DNA from: Semisulcospira habei
Lineage: Eukaryota > Mollusca > Gastropoda > Semisulcospiridae
Reading direction: 5' to 3'
DNA: 64,000 bases
Assembly: GCA_036245525.1 (NCBI GenBank)
Contig: BTPG01000002.1
Location: forward strand, 119,996,582 to 120,060,581
The notes beneath the pieces are model-generated. The model saw only the letters and a list, made by a program, of their open reading frames with translations. It searched no databases and was not told the DNA's origin. The translations under genes were made by a program, and so were the position numbers. This document shows, one piece after another, positions 1 through 10,035 of this stretch. Numbering within the stretch: the first letter of the stretch is position 1; every line of letters begins with the position of its first letter.

Positions 1-1038
1 GTTGTCAATCTTGGCAGAGCAATTGTTAGAACTATTAAAGTAAAACTTGAAGGGCAGGAAGTGTTTAGTCTTGATGACTGCGATGTATTCTACTGTTACA
101 AAGACCTTTGGCTCACAAGAGAAGAACGAGAAGATCGTATTTACCAAGGCATACAGTCTGATAATGTTGGTAAACTTCGAATCAATGCAGCAGATAAGGT
201 AACTACTGGGGTAGCCAAGGACGTTATAATGGCCAAAACATATGGAACCAGATTTTACATATCACTTGAGTTTGAAATCCTCACAGCTCATTTGCCTTAT
301 TATCAAGGGGCACTGAATGACCGTCTGAGCTTTGAACTAACTTTCAATGACTACTCCAAAGTTATAAAATCATCTGCCACAGATGCAACATATAAGATCT
401 CTAACATTTCTTTGGAATATGAAATTGTCACACATACTGAACTAGCCAGACTCATTCAAAATCAATACCAGTCAAGACTTCCAATTTATTATGACAGGGT
501 GATAATACCCAAAGACAAGAGTGACCCAATGTGGAATATAAACTTGAACACACCTGCCAGGTCACTGAAAGGTATTCTTATGTTGTTTGTTGAACCGGTG
601 AGTCCATACAAACGGGATTCAGAAAAATTCTACAATCCAAAGATTACACATTTGTCTTGTACAATCGAAGGCCGTCCTAATCAAGTGTATGCGTCTGGAA
701 TGTTACCTTATCAACACTACGATGAGATCACAAAGTTTTTTGCGGGTGGAAGGATTAGAGATAAACCTGCAAACATTGTGTGCAAAGATTTACATCTGTA
801 TGATGTTAGGATCGGACAATACCTTACAAATAAGTATGCTCTTTAGCTAGACCTTCGTAGCACAGACGATGACTACCTTCATGGGTCAGGTAGAACTGTT
901 GAGAACGGCAGTGATGGAATTACAATCCAGATACAAAAAAAGGTTGAAAAAGCCGAAGCCATAAATATATATTTGTACCTGATATATGACGCACAACTCA
1001 ATATACAAGAGTGCAGACTAAGTGGACACATATATTAA
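1..1038 (+). pseudogene. Polinton major capsid protein, 3' part, with an internal stop codon
   Basis: The reading frame is open from base 1, so the gene begins outside the window. It reads to a TAG at 844-846 and then stays open in the same frame for 63 more codons to TAA at 1036-1038. The segment after the stop (DLRSTDDDYLHGSGR and then a beta-rich tail ending near IYLYLIYDAQLNIQ) is the usual C-terminal jelly-roll strand region of Polinton hexon-type capsids, so the TAG is a premature nonsense codon, perhaps from a TGG Trp codon. The visible part is rich in the alternating beta pattern expected of the second jelly roll. The ATPase gene starts 20 bases downstream, as in related elements. The capsid identity is family knowledge; the stop and the frame continuation are direct observations. 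Confidence 0.85.
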
Positions 1039-1057
1039 AATTATATTGTGTATTAAA

Positions 1058-2068
1058 ATGAACCTTAGCTTGATGACCCTTGACCCACACTGTGGATTGT
1101 TTTGTGGTGCAACAGGGTGTGGGAAAACTGAATTTGTTCTTAACCTCTTACAAACAAGATACATACACCACTTTGAAAACATTGTAATATTTTGTCCTAC
1201 TATTAATTGATTGATTGATTGTACATTGCTTAGCGTCCCGACAGCAACAAGGCTTTCTCAGGACGTGCCTGCACTGCTTGTGAAAAAAAAAATAAACAGA
1301 ACATTGAATGTATGTCGCCAGCCGGTCAAATACATTAAATAGACCTAACACACGGGGCCTAAATAAAGCTAAGACCATTTAGCAACACACATCCAACATC
1401 AAGAGCTACAGGCAGTGCAGACAGTAGGGAGAGTTTTAAAAAGGCAAATACAGGTGAATGGACAAAGGGTAGACAGAAACACATGCCCCAGAATAGAGAG
1501 AAAAACCCACCCTGTGGGGCTGACCAGGGTGACCCTGGGAACTAAAAAATACCTAACCCCACCCAAGTCCCCCAGGGCAGACCCGGGTGGGGGTCCTACT
1601 ATTAAACACAACAAAGCTTATCACAACCGTTTATTCATTTGGACTGACAACAACATTTACTTAGTCGACCCTGAGAAAAAACTGAATGACTACCTACAAT
1701 ATTTTTACAAGCAATTTGAAGGACAGTCAACATTGTTTATTGTTGATGACTGCTCTGCAGAGAAAGACATTGTCAAGAAGAGAAACACTCTAGCAGAACT
1801 TGCTTTCAGTGGCAGACACACAAACGTCAGTGTATGGATTCTCACTCAGAAATATAATGCTGTACTGAAAGATTTTCGAGAACAGTTAAAGTTTATCTGT
1901 TTGTTTTACTGTAAGGACCGTGACAGCTTTGAAGACTGTCTCAGAGAAAATGATGTCATACCAAATAAACATGAACGTGATGATGTGAAAAATAAACTGA
2001 AATCAACTAAGCATCTAAAGCTCATTTTAAAGACAGATCAGCCCACAGGGTATGGGTTAGTAAATTAA
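1058..2068 (+). pseudogene. Polinton packaging ATPase (FtsK/A32-like), split by a SINE
   Basis: The chosen start is the ATG at 1058 in an A/T-rich context (tattaaaATG) like the other genes here. About 15 residues in is a Walker A motif, GATGCGKTE; the downstream half has a Walker B, LFIVDDC, followed by a region with the ILTQK motif typical of A32-type genome-packaging ATPases. The gene would pump DNA into capsids. The frame is interrupted after codon 50 by a SINE-like insert at 1207-1592. The 13 bp target duplication makes both halves share the residues PTI, so they are unmistakably one gene. The 399 bp net insertion is a multiple of three but brings an immediate stop (TTAATTGA). The coding sequence otherwise looks undamaged, which suggests the SINE may have been an early lesion in this gene. 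Confidence 0.88.
1207..1592 (-). mobile_element. SINE-like repeat, copy 1 (in the ATPase gene)
   Basis: About 386 bp. On the plus strand it runs from a (TTGA)n start to a GACCCGGGTGGGG end; read on the minus strand it ends in an (AATC)n tail, as SINEs do, so minus is taken as sense. It is flanked by a perfect 13 bp direct repeat gtcctactattaa (1194-1206 and 1593-1605). It has no coding capacity. An A-run follows the 5' module and a GGGTGGGG/CCCCACCC dyad marks the other end. I see no clear tRNA-type A/B boxes, so the promoter origin is open. Confidence 0.85.
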
Positions 2069-2095
2069 TTTTTTTTTTTTTAAATAACAATATAA

Positions 2096-2625
2096 ATGAA
2101 CCCTGATGAAATCCTTCTATTGAATGATATCAATGCTGTAGAGAACAAAGACTTAGACTCTAAGAAACAGCGGCTTTTGTCTGTAATTGTCTCAGGCAAA
2201 TCAAAGGCTTATCTCGGGAAACAATACATGACAGAGGATATTGAATCTCTTACGGCTGACGAGCTAAATCAAGCTTCATTCAAAATATGAAAACCACATC
2301 GCTTCACTAATGACTCGTGATTTAAGCAGGTCTCTTGTATGCCTATACACAAAAGCAGTGAGTCACTTTCTACCTGTGGATAGTGGACAGTCTTTCACAC
2401 GACCTTGAAAGCAATCCTATTGTTTCAAGTTCAATTGGCAAATTAGCATGTGTCATGTTTTACAAGTTTGGAAATTACCTTGCACCTGTTGTAACATTGC
2501 TTGTTACCGGGAGTCATATTGATTTTTCGAAAATAAATTTTACTGCAGAAGAAAATGGACGAAACCCAGACGACTCCACAACTGAACCCCGACCCTGTTT
2601 TGACACAGGTTCAAACTGTGACTAA
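2096..2625 (+). pseudogene. Conserved Polinton small gene of unknown role, two frameshifts
   Basis: The start ATG is at 2096, 27 bases after the ATPase stop. The first frame (MNPDEILLLND... to about 2268) hits a stop at 2288-2290, but another frame takes over with AS-LMTRDLSRSLVC-type sequence through about 2380. A third then continues through SNPIVSSS to HIDFSKINF and ends at 2623-2625. Three consecutive frames in sequence order with continuous protein-like composition are best explained by two small indels in one gene of about 175 codons. The order (after ATPase, before the small membrane genes) and the HIDFSKINF ending match a small protein conserved in animal Polintons whose function I cannot name. 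The 3' end overlaps the next gene out of frame. Confidence 0.65.
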
Positions 2626-2983
2626 GGCTAAAAGTCCAGGCCGCGTTGATGCAGGAAAAAGATTAGCCGAATGGAACAGGCAGATAAAATTACAGCTTCA
2701 AGCACAAACAGAAAAGACTCATGTAACTGATCCACCGTCAGGACCTGTGTCAATACCGTCACTCCCTCATCAAAGTGAGAGACAAACAACTAAGTCTGAC
2801 CCTGACCCTCAAACAACAAAATATATAATTGCCGGATTTGGTTATGTAGGTTATCAATTATACAAAAAATACAAACCACAGACTCGTACAGTGACCAAAA
2901 AATCAGACACTCCAAAAACAAAACCAGAAGTCGCCACATTACCAGTAACACCCAAAGCCGTTGACCCATTTTATATGCAGTAA
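2555..2983 (+). CDS. Polinton small protein with a GRVDAGKRLAEWNR block and a C-terminal membrane segment
   Basis: A 142-codon frame with an ATG start overlapping the end of the preceding broken gene. The N-terminal third is polar and Pro/Thr/Gln-rich. Residues about 29-42 form a basic block, PGRVDAGKRLAEWNRQ, that I associate with a small Polinton virion-type protein. Residues about 89-105 (YIIAGFGYVGYQLYKKY) could be a single membrane or amphipathic helix. The C-terminus is again Lys/Pro/Thr-rich. No enzyme motif is visible. It appears intact. It could be a minor capsid or membrane-active protein; this is inference from size, helix and position. Confidence 0.7.
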   Translation: MDETQTTPQLNPDPVLTQVQTVTKAKSPGRVDAGKRLAEWNRQIKLQLQAQTEKTHVTDPPSGPVSIPSLPHQSERQTTKSDPDPQTTKYIIAGFGYVGYQLYKKYKPQTRTVTKKSDTPKTKPEVATLPVTPKAVDPFYMQ

Positions 2984-3019
2984 ATAAAAATATTATTTTA
3001 ATTTTTCTTGTATTAGAAA

Positions 3020-3250
3020 ATGAGCGACACAAAGAACATAATGAACCTTGTCTATCACTCTGCTGTAATCAGTGGATTAGCAGTAGCTTATTCTATGCTA
3101 GGAAAAAATCTACTCAAAATGAAATCAGCAGACCTGAGTAGATTAGATTTTGAAGACAGCACTAAGCTAATTGTAGTTGTCACAGCGTCGATTGCGACAA
3201 AAGACTTTCTTGTCAAGCAGGGAATTATTCCCGAAAATGTTTCTATGTAA
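3020..3250 (+). CDS. Small Polinton membrane protein (76 aa)
   Basis: ATG at 3020 after an A/T-rich spacer (ttgtattagaaaATG). The frame is intact. It has two hydrophobic stretches, residues about 13-27 (AVISGLAVAYSMLGK) and about 49-62 (KLIVVVTASIATKD), joined by a Lys/Asp-rich loop, and ends QGIIPENVSM. Small two-helix proteins of this kind sit between the capsid and integrase genes in animal Polintons. Function unknown; a virion membrane or capsid-stabilising role is possible. The spacing to the next gene is 12 bases, suggesting co-expression. Confidence 0.7.
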   Translation: MSDTKNIMNLVYHSAVISGLAVAYSMLGKNLLKMKSADLSRLDFEDSTKLIVVVTASIATKDFLVKQGIIPENVSM

Positions 3251-3262
3251 ATAAAATAAATA

Positions 3263-3693
3263 TGGCGACGATAGCTATTATGATTGGTGGGGCAGTTGTT
3301 AACGCCCTCGCGTTTCAGTGGCTCTAATTATCTCTTTTCAAAAATGGGTAGAGAAGAATCTGCAGAAGAAATGAAGCGTCATAATGAAGCGTCAGAGAAA
3401 CTCGCTCAAGCGCAACAAGAATATGAAAAGAATAGAATTGAGAAACTTGATTTCATCAATGAAAAACTGAGGCTAGAAGGTCACGCACAGCATACGTTTT
3501 CAAATACAGACGAAGCAATCAGGGAATATTTTCTTGTCACGGGTGAAGACATGTCTATCCCAAAACCGAAACTGACTACTATCAACCGAGTACACAACAA
3601 AGAAACGGAGAGATAATCTTTGTTCTAGTGGGAATGACATTAGTTTATTTTACAGGAGTTTTCATTGCTAGAAAAAATGGCAGCCAAAAATAA
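3263..3693 (+). pseudogene. Small Polinton gene with N- and C-terminal hydrophobic ends, two frameshifts
   Basis: ATG at 3263 (MATIAIMIGGAVVNALAF) stops after 22 codons, but another frame continues at once with SGSNYLFSKMGREE and a charged coiled-coil-like region (residues about 30-80, rich in E, K, Q) to about 3575. A third frame then reads through a hydrophobic tail (IIFVLVGMTLVYFTGVFIA) to TAA at 3691-3693. One gene with an N-terminal hydrophobic segment, a long helix and a C-terminal anchor is the simplest reading. The last 17 bases overlap the integrase start. Function unknown. Confidence 0.6.
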
Positions 3694-4648
3694 ACTATCA
3701 AAAATATATTACTCCCCATCAGGGTATTGGAAAGGAGCAACCGCTATTCAGAAATTACATGCCGCTGTGGGCGGAGATATAACACTCAATCAAGTCAAAC
3801 AATGGTTACAGAGACAAGCAATATGGCAGATATACCTCCCTGCTCCAAGAAAGATAACAAGACCCCATTTTGAAAACACTACCCCCAATGACACACATCA
3901 AATGGACCTCCTGTTCCTACCACACGATACAATAAGAAAGAAACGATACAAGTATGCACTGACTGTTGTAGACATTGCTTCAAGATATAAAGACGCTGAA
4001 CCCATATCTGACAAAACAGCTACAACAGTTGCTACAGCATTAACAAAAATATATAGTCGAGGCCCTTTAAGATACCCCAGACTAGTGCAAGTTGATGACG
4101 GATCTGAATTCAAAGGTGCTGTTAATCAGTTATTTGCAAAGCATGGCGTACTGGTCAGACGAGGCATTCCAGGTGTGCACAGATCACAGGCAATTGTAGA
4201 GAACTTTAACAAACAGTTATCAGAAAGACTTTTCAGTTACCAGTATTCTAAGGAACTCATGCATGACACGCGTAACACCGAGTGGGTAAAGAGATTACCA
4301 CATGTGATAAAAGCAATGAACAATGAAGGCCACCCAAAGCCAGCTGATGCTATTAAATTGAAATCAATTACAGAACCAAAAACAGGACCAACCCCAACCC
4401 CAGCACCAGACACAAGTTTATTTACTAAACAGATGAGATATTTATATCAACCAGGGGAGGCTGAGAACGACGTGAAGCGCAGGGCAACAGACCCCATCTG
4501 GTCAACGTCTGTACACAATATAAAAAAAATAGTCCCCGGCCCTGACGCAACAATATATTATCTGTACGACCCTGCCCCACAGAGGGCATTTGTCAGAGAA
4601 GAATTACAGATTATTCCCCCAGACACCGTTACTCATTTCAGTAACTAA
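3677..4648 (+). CDS. Polinton retroviral-like integrase (DDE, rve family)
   Basis: The frame is open to TAA at 4646-4648. I choose the ATG at 3677 (MAAKNKLSKIYYSP), giving 323 aa, normal for Polinton integrases. The catalytic triad is visible: Asp in HQMDLLFLP (about residue 75), Asp in QVDDGSEF (about 139) and Glu in AIVENFNK (about 175), in DD35E-like spacing. The N-terminal part has no clear HHCC zinc pair. The C-terminal part (about 250-323) has an aromatic and basic region, YYLYDPAPQRAF, suggesting a chromo/SH3-like end. It would insert element DNA into the host chromosome. No lesion is visible, unlike its neighbours. It is convergent with the polymerase gene, with 3' ends overlapping by about 45 bases. 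Confidence 0.92.
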   Translation: MAAKNKLSKIYYSPSGYWKGATAIQKLHAAVGGDITLNQVKQWLQRQAIWQIYLPAPRKITRPHFENTTPNDTHQMDLLFLPHDTIRKKRYKYALTVVDIASRYKDAEPISDKTATTVATALTKIYSRGPLRYPRLVQVDDGSEFKGAVNQLFAKHGVLVRRGIPGVHRSQAIVENFNKQLSERLFSYQYSKELMHDTRNTEWVKRLPHVIKAMNNEGHPKPADAIKLKSITEPKTGPTPTPAPDTSLFTKQMRYLYQPGEAENDVKRRATDPIWSTSVHNIKKIVPGPDATIYYLYDPAPQRAFVREELQIIPPDTVTHFSN

Positions 4649-7600
4649 CTCATCGATTAATTCATCAACCAGTTCATCAGCTATGTCTTCAGATAACTTG
4701 AGCCTGTAATGACCAGGTGCATAAGCTTTTTCCTTAGTGTGAAACACTCGTTTCGTGTCTCCAACTGCAAGTGACTTTTTGTGTGTTTGGATCATTTCAA
4801 GATTATGTTTGTTTGACCTCAGTGACTTGTTTGGATAATCAGGCATTAATGCACCGTCTAACACTTGCTTGTAATGTTCATGACGAATGTCTTTATTTTT
4901 TATTGCTGTTTTTTTTAATTCCTTTGGCTTTCGACTGACTACCTTTCTGATGCAGTATAGAATACATTTTGGATCTCAGTCCAACGTACTCAACTATTGG
5001 CACACCATTTAGTTCATCTTTTAACTTACCAGGCACTTTTTTGTTTTGTGTGCTAAACAGTGGATGGTCTTTAGGGTAGTCAGATGTGTCATACATGTGT
5101 AACTCTGTTTTCATGTCTTCATAAAAGTCTTCAGTACACACATCAATGATCATAGAGTCAGTGTCAGTGTATAACAATCGACACTCAGGATACTTTGGTT
5201 TGAAGTAATCATAGTAGAATTCAAGCATCAACAGTTTTGATAACTCAAGAATTGCCATACCAATGAATACTGGCTTGTCCAGTTTAACAATATTTTTTTT
5301 GAGTGACACAGCATACAATGATGAATGAAACTCTTTATAACCTGTGTACTGTGGCTTACCTGTAAGTTTAATTGCACCCAATTCAGTTGTGACAAGTCTC
5401 ACATCTTTGCGGTGATGAGGATTTTCCATAGTCTTACCAAAACAGGCATTGTTCATAAGCTTAAAGAAGTCTTTGTCAAATGCAGTGTTGCCGTCTCTGG
5501 CATGAAGGGTTGTGTTCTTCATTATGTAATCTTTCATGAAAGCACTCTGATCAAATTGAATTCCTCTGTGAACTTTCTTTAGTACTAACCCGTGTCTGAT
5601 GTAAAACTGTAACAATCGATAGTGACAAACGTAATTGAATTTGTCATTCAGATTCGGTACAAGTTTGGTGTCTTCTTTTTTCCCCGTCATACTCATTTTC
5701 TCAACAGCTAATGGATAATCATTATGGTAATCATGTAGATGGTGTGGGTACTCCAGGTCTACTTCAAAGATCCAACCCTTCGCGTCGTTTCGGTCAAGAT
5801 TCATAATATTGTTAGTTAACCCTGACTCTGTTACATCATACTGTGACAAATCATACAGACAAAAGTTTTTCAAGGGCAATAACTCACACATTGCCCAGCC
5901 ATACAAATTGTTAGCGTCTACATAGGTAATGAATGACCTTGACCTCGAGGGGTCAAACCCAAGGTCACCATGTCCCGGGCCGTCCAGATATTTGTTGTTG
6001 GCCTTGGCATAATTATTTGCTGCAATACTTATCCCACCCCTCAATCCACGTTCCACCATTTCACCCATCGTACGATCAGACAACAGGTCTATAGATATCT
6101 TACTGGATTTCAAAAATGCATCCCATGTCATGCCAGGACTAGTTATGTAACAGGCAGGGTCAAGCTTGTAGTGTAACAAACCCTTTTCACGGTAACTTTC
6201 AAATACGTCTGCTAGCAAACAAACGTCAGCTTTCAAGTACTGGTCATGATAGTCACCAATTGTCTGACACCCTAACTTCCCCCACGCATCAAGTGCATGT
6301 TGGTATTCAGAGTCAGAAATGCCTTTACCATTAAGTGTGGAATAAAATTTCTCTTTTGGCGGTAGTCTTGTTTCTTCAAACACAACCCAGTGATCAATGT
6401 ACTCATACGGATACACACCTTTCTTAATCAAGTCTGGCTCAAAATATTTACTTGTTATTGGAAACTCAGTCAGTCCATCTGCCAGACTAGCAAGACCTAA
6501 AGACAAATGTTGCATGGAGTCATAAAATGCTAATTTGTTGTCCAATCTAAAAGTCAAGTATTTTTCAGTTGTCTGGGCAATACAACTAATTTTTTTGTAA
6601 GACTCATCTACAGACTGCATGATAATGTGTGAATCATATCCTTTGAGATTGTGAAAAAAGATTGGTAACTTATATGTCTTAGGATCTGTTTTTAATAATA
6701 AGTTACAATTGTTATGTGCAGCACCTCTGTAACGCCCAGTTATGTGATCATGGTCACAAACTTTATCACCCTGGAGGGGTTGTTCACAAATCCAACACGT
6801 CTCAGCTGTATCAAATTTCAGTTTGTCTTCTTCTGTCATCACCAAAGGCATCTGACGTTGTGAGATATTGTACTACCTGACTATACAGATGTCTCATTTC
6901 TGTTAAAAACAGACAAGCTGCATTTTCACCCCTGTAGATAACAGGTTCTGAATGCTGTCCATCTGACCTAACAAGAATGTAACCAAAAGATTGATTGATT
7001 GTACATTGCTTAACGTCCCGACAGCAACAAGGCTTTCTCAGGACGTGCCTGCACTGCTTGTGAAAAAAAAAAAATAAACAGAACATTGAATGTATGTCGC
7101 CAGCCGGTCAAATACGTTAAATAAACCTAACACATGGGGCTAAATAAAGCTAAGACCATTTAGCAACACACATCCAATATCAAGAGCTACAGGCAGTGCA
7201 GACAGTAGGGAGAGTTTTAAAAAGGCAAATACAGGTGAATGGACCAAGGGTAGACAGAAACACATGCCCCAGAATAGAGAGAAAACCCACCCTGTGGGGC
7301 TGACCAGGGTGACCCTGGGAACTAAAAAATACCTAACCCCACCCAAGTCCCCCAGGGCAGACCCGGGTGGGGGTAACCAAAAGAACACACCACTTGGTCA
7401 CTCAACTTTATAGTCTTTGGTAATGACTCTGGAACAGGACCTTCATACGGTACTACTAATGATTCAAAATCAGCGTACACTACAAACGGCAGCTTTTGTT
7501 GATTCCCATAGTTCTTAAAATACACTTGACTACCAGGATCTGGATACTTAAGTACAGTTTGTATGTCATCAGCTGATCTACAATGTAGGATGTGTTTGTG

Positions 7601-8503
7601 CGCTACTGAAATAGAGGAGAATCTTTGTAAACATTTTTTACAAACTTCTTGTTTACCATTGTGTTTTGTTGTATGTCCATGAATTAGACGTGACATATTT
7701 CTGATAACTGTGTAGTGGAAGTTATTGTTATCACCGGCAGGGCCTATTAGCAACATGTCAACATGTTTATCTTCTGACTGACCGTAGGTTGGAGGAAGTG
7801 GTGATACTCTAATTGGTTGTAACTTGTCGACAGACTCATTATCCCACACAAACACATTTACAGATATACCAGGATTTAGTTTTTCAAACAAGTCTATGTC
7901 TTCTATTTTAACAGGGAACTCAATGCCACTGAAGTTGAGTTCATTTACAAATTTGGTGTAGTTAGATACACGTTCAGGTTTTGACTTTATAAAGTGTAGT
8001 TTAGCAAGCACACACCACATGAAACAATAGTTGTCATTGTTCTGAATATTAACAACAGCCTTTTTGTTTGCAACCTCTGTTGGCAGTGGTATCCATGATT
8101 TACCTAATATAGGATGATATCTTGACTGCTTTAGTTGTAGTTCATGTACATGTCCTTCGTGCCAACCAGACCCCTTCATTCTTGCACTGTCAATTGCTTG
8201 GAGGAAGTCAGGTAATAGTCTGTCTCTAAACACGTTCTCTAATTCTCTTCTTGTGTTAACTGTGTGTTGTCTTGTTGATATGTACGATACAATCACTTCA
8301 CCGTCTACTCTAGTAAATTCTATTTTGGCAACAATCTGAATCTTCACACTGCCTGTAAGAAGATTATCTTGTATGACAGAAAAAAAGTTTTCTATTGATT
8401 CATAAACATTGTTAGTATTAGATATAGGCAAGTTTGTTGTGTGAAACACGTTTCTTAAACTTGACGTGCCTGATGAGCCAGGGTTTTGAACATTGTCCGT
8501 CAT
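4604..8503 (-). pseudogene. Polinton family B DNA polymerase, broken by a SINE and two frameshifts
   Basis: The ATG is at 8503 (MTDNVQNPG). The N-terminal part (8503 to 7373) has a C2H2-like finger (CKKCLQRF...HKHILHC) and exonuclease I motif YADFESL. The SINE at 6991-7372 interrupts the gene; its 12 bp duplication repeats the residues SFGY on both sides. The next 140 bases are in frame, then the frame changes near 6,850, and a long block follows (6851 to 4893). In that block: CWICEQPL plus DHDHITGRYRGAAHNNCN (endonuclease VII-like), exo II HNLKGYDSH, exo III YLKADVCLLAD, and polymerase motifs A (YVDANNLYGW), B (NACFGKTMENP) and C (YTDTDSMI). The frame changes again in an A-run near 4,910-4,917, and the thumb/C-terminus (MPDYPNKSLRS) reads on to 4604. 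It would replicate the element by protein priming. The catalytic residues survive, but the gene cannot give one product. Confidence 0.93.
6991..7372 (-). mobile_element. SINE-like repeat, copy 2 (in the DNA polymerase gene)
   Basis: About 382 bp, same family and orientation as the copy at 1.2 kb, flanked by the 12 bp repeat gtaaccaaaaga (6979-6990 and 7373-7384). The net insertion is 394 bp, so it also shifts the host frame. Confidence 0.88.
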
Positions 8504-8530
8504 TTTTATTTGTCCAACAAAATAATAAAT
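8504..8530 (-). promoter_or_regulatory. A/T-rich leader shared with the neighbouring Polinton gene
   Basis: Read on the minus strand, the bases before the polymerase ATG are an AATAAA-like run, then TTGTTGGACAAATAAAA, then the start. The same layout (TTGTTTGTCTAATAAAA) precedes the ATG at 8887. Both proteins also start MTD. This looks like a common early-promoter or transcription-start element; function is inferred. Confidence 0.4.
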
Positions 8531-8539
8531 GAAAAAATA

Positions 8540-8887
8540 TTACCGCTGGCTCACCTTGTGTAATACCACTTTATTAACGGTAACACTGTCAATATAAACA
8601 TTTAGTTTGCGCAGTTGTTTAAATATGCTATAACAAACTTCCCCTAACCAACCATAGTTGGTATCATCAACTTTAAAAGTAGGTGTCTTTAAATCAACTG
8701 TCATGCGCTCCACATCTGGATGCTCATCGACATAATCCAAAGTCACACTAAATGTAGCATATATTTCTGATGGTGCTGAAAGACTTATGTTAGTCTGTTT
8801 GGGTGATGTTATTAAGTCAGTAAAATGCATAACATCTTTAAAGCAGTGTGTGAGATCAAGCACTTGTATGATTTGTCTGTCTGTCAT
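8540..8887 (-). CDS. Small Polinton gene upstream of polymerase, unknown function
   Basis: A frame of 116 codons from the ATG at 8887 (MTDRQIIQVLDL) to 8540; an in-frame ATG 36 bases further upstream is possible but lies inside the A/T-rich leader. The product has no membrane segment or recognisable catalytic motif; it is a mixed alpha/beta polar protein ending VVLHKVSQR. It is on the same strand as the polymerase, 36 bases upstream, and its leader resembles the polymerase leader, so the two were probably expressed together as early genes. Intact. I do not recognise the family. Confidence 0.6.
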   Translation of the reverse strand: MTDRQIIQVLDLTHCFKDVMHFTDLITSPKQTNISLSAPSEIYATFSVTLDYVDEHPDVERMTVDLKTPTFKVDDTNYGWLGEVCYSIFKQLRKLNVYIDSVTVNKVVLHKVSQR

Positions 8888-8916
8888 TTTTATTAGACAA
8901 ACAAAAGAATAAATTG
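8888..8916 (-). promoter_or_regulatory. A/T-rich leader, second occurrence
   Basis: Matches the leader at 8504-8530 in base order and spacing to the start codon. It is the 5'-most element of the minus-strand Polinton transcription unit visible here. Confidence 0.4.
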
Positions 8917-10022
8917 TTATCAAGCAAAATCATGTTTTCTAGGAAATTACACTGAACAGTAACTTTTTACGTTTGCACCACTCCAGCAATATTGCCAATA
9001 GTTTTTGAGTTTACCCCAGACAAGACTTGCCCTGTACTATATTATCTCTCTCAGTGGGCTTATTAATATCATGCTTCACAGATTTCAATTGTGGTGTCAT
9101 GTACGATAACCCTGTCCTTTAAAGCAAACATACCTGACACAGTATTGGCGATTATTGGCTTTGCAGTAAATTATAAATCACACCCTGGCCAAGTGAGAGC
9201 CAAATGAAACATCTAGACAGTAACATAGACAGTAACTTGATAATTTTACCCATGACTTGAGCACCAGAAAAAGAAAAGAATCACCCCTGTTCAATAACAA
9301 AATTTTCAGATTCCTTTTTCCTTTGTTTGAGTACAGGTTTATACAAGGGAAGTAATTTTGTGAAAATTTCAGCAAGTCAAAAAAGTTACTTCCCTTTCTT
9401 ATTAAATTATGTTTCAATTCTTGACTAAAGTACACTTTTTATCAAAAAGCAAATAACAAAATGTGCAAATAATTACAATAGATAATAGAATAAAGATGTT
9501 GTTATTTGATTTTGTTAAAACAATGATTGATTTTTAAAAAAAAACCAAATTATACATTATTTTGTAATTACTTTTGTCACTTTAACACCTGCTTAAATGT
9601 TTTTACAAGTGCATGCACACACTCGCTAACAATGTTTCTTATAGCCGTGTTTTTAGGGTATCGACTCAGAAATAATGGTATAGATAGACTTCAAATGGCT
9701 TTTTTCTTAAAGCCTGAGGCTAACTAGCGTGGATTGTGTACTTGAGTGATTTGGATGAGGGCTCACAAGTCTGTCACAAGTGGGTTTACTAGTGTTTGTA
9801 ATGTTGTCATAAGCACAGACATAAAACAGAGCGGGGTAAAGGTGTATGATTACTGTCTTTATGCCGGGCCTCTCTCTGTGTGAGGAGCTCATAGGGGATT
9901 ATGCGGGCGAGTGTTTTCCCATTCACTGTTCAAAACCAATTAGCATTTTGTGGGGGACTCCATATCGATAATGAAAAATAAGACATACCTTGGCGTTAGA
10001 CATATCATGGTGTTTTCCCATG
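8917..10022. other. No gene seen; probable Polinton terminus and flank
   Basis: A/T-rich DNA without convincing coding sequence. The Polinton terminal inverted repeat and the junction with host DNA should be here, but no end could be identified without the left terminus. Short open frames here have no protein-like signature. Confidence 0.5.
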
Positions 10023-10035
10023 AATACCCTGTTAG

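Larger units (their letters stand above)
1..8923. mobile_element. Polinton/Maverick (adintovirus-like) element, right-hand part
   Basis: A contiguous block carries the Polinton core: double jelly-roll capsid, FtsK/A32-type packaging ATPase, small virion genes, retroviral-like integrase and, convergently, family B DNA polymerase. The left end, where penton and protease genes usually lie, is outside the window. The right boundary could not be fixed because the terminal inverted repeat can only be recognised by comparison with the missing left end; it should lie just right of 8,923. At least seven disabling changes plus two SINE insertions show an old, non-replicating copy fixed in the host genome. 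Confidence 0.9.

Noticed and set aside
1399..1614. Repeated frame reading PPGSALGDLGGVRYFLVPRVT in several places
   Set aside because: It is the SINE-like repeat in translation, present in every copy; differences between copies do not preserve the frame.
5325..6176. Plus-strand frames across the Polinton polymerase
   Set aside because: Shadows of the strongly supported minus-strand polymerase.
8937..8960. ttacact as the right tip of the Polinton
   Set aside because: Plausible end-like sequence, but without the left terminus no inverted repeat or target duplication can be shown.
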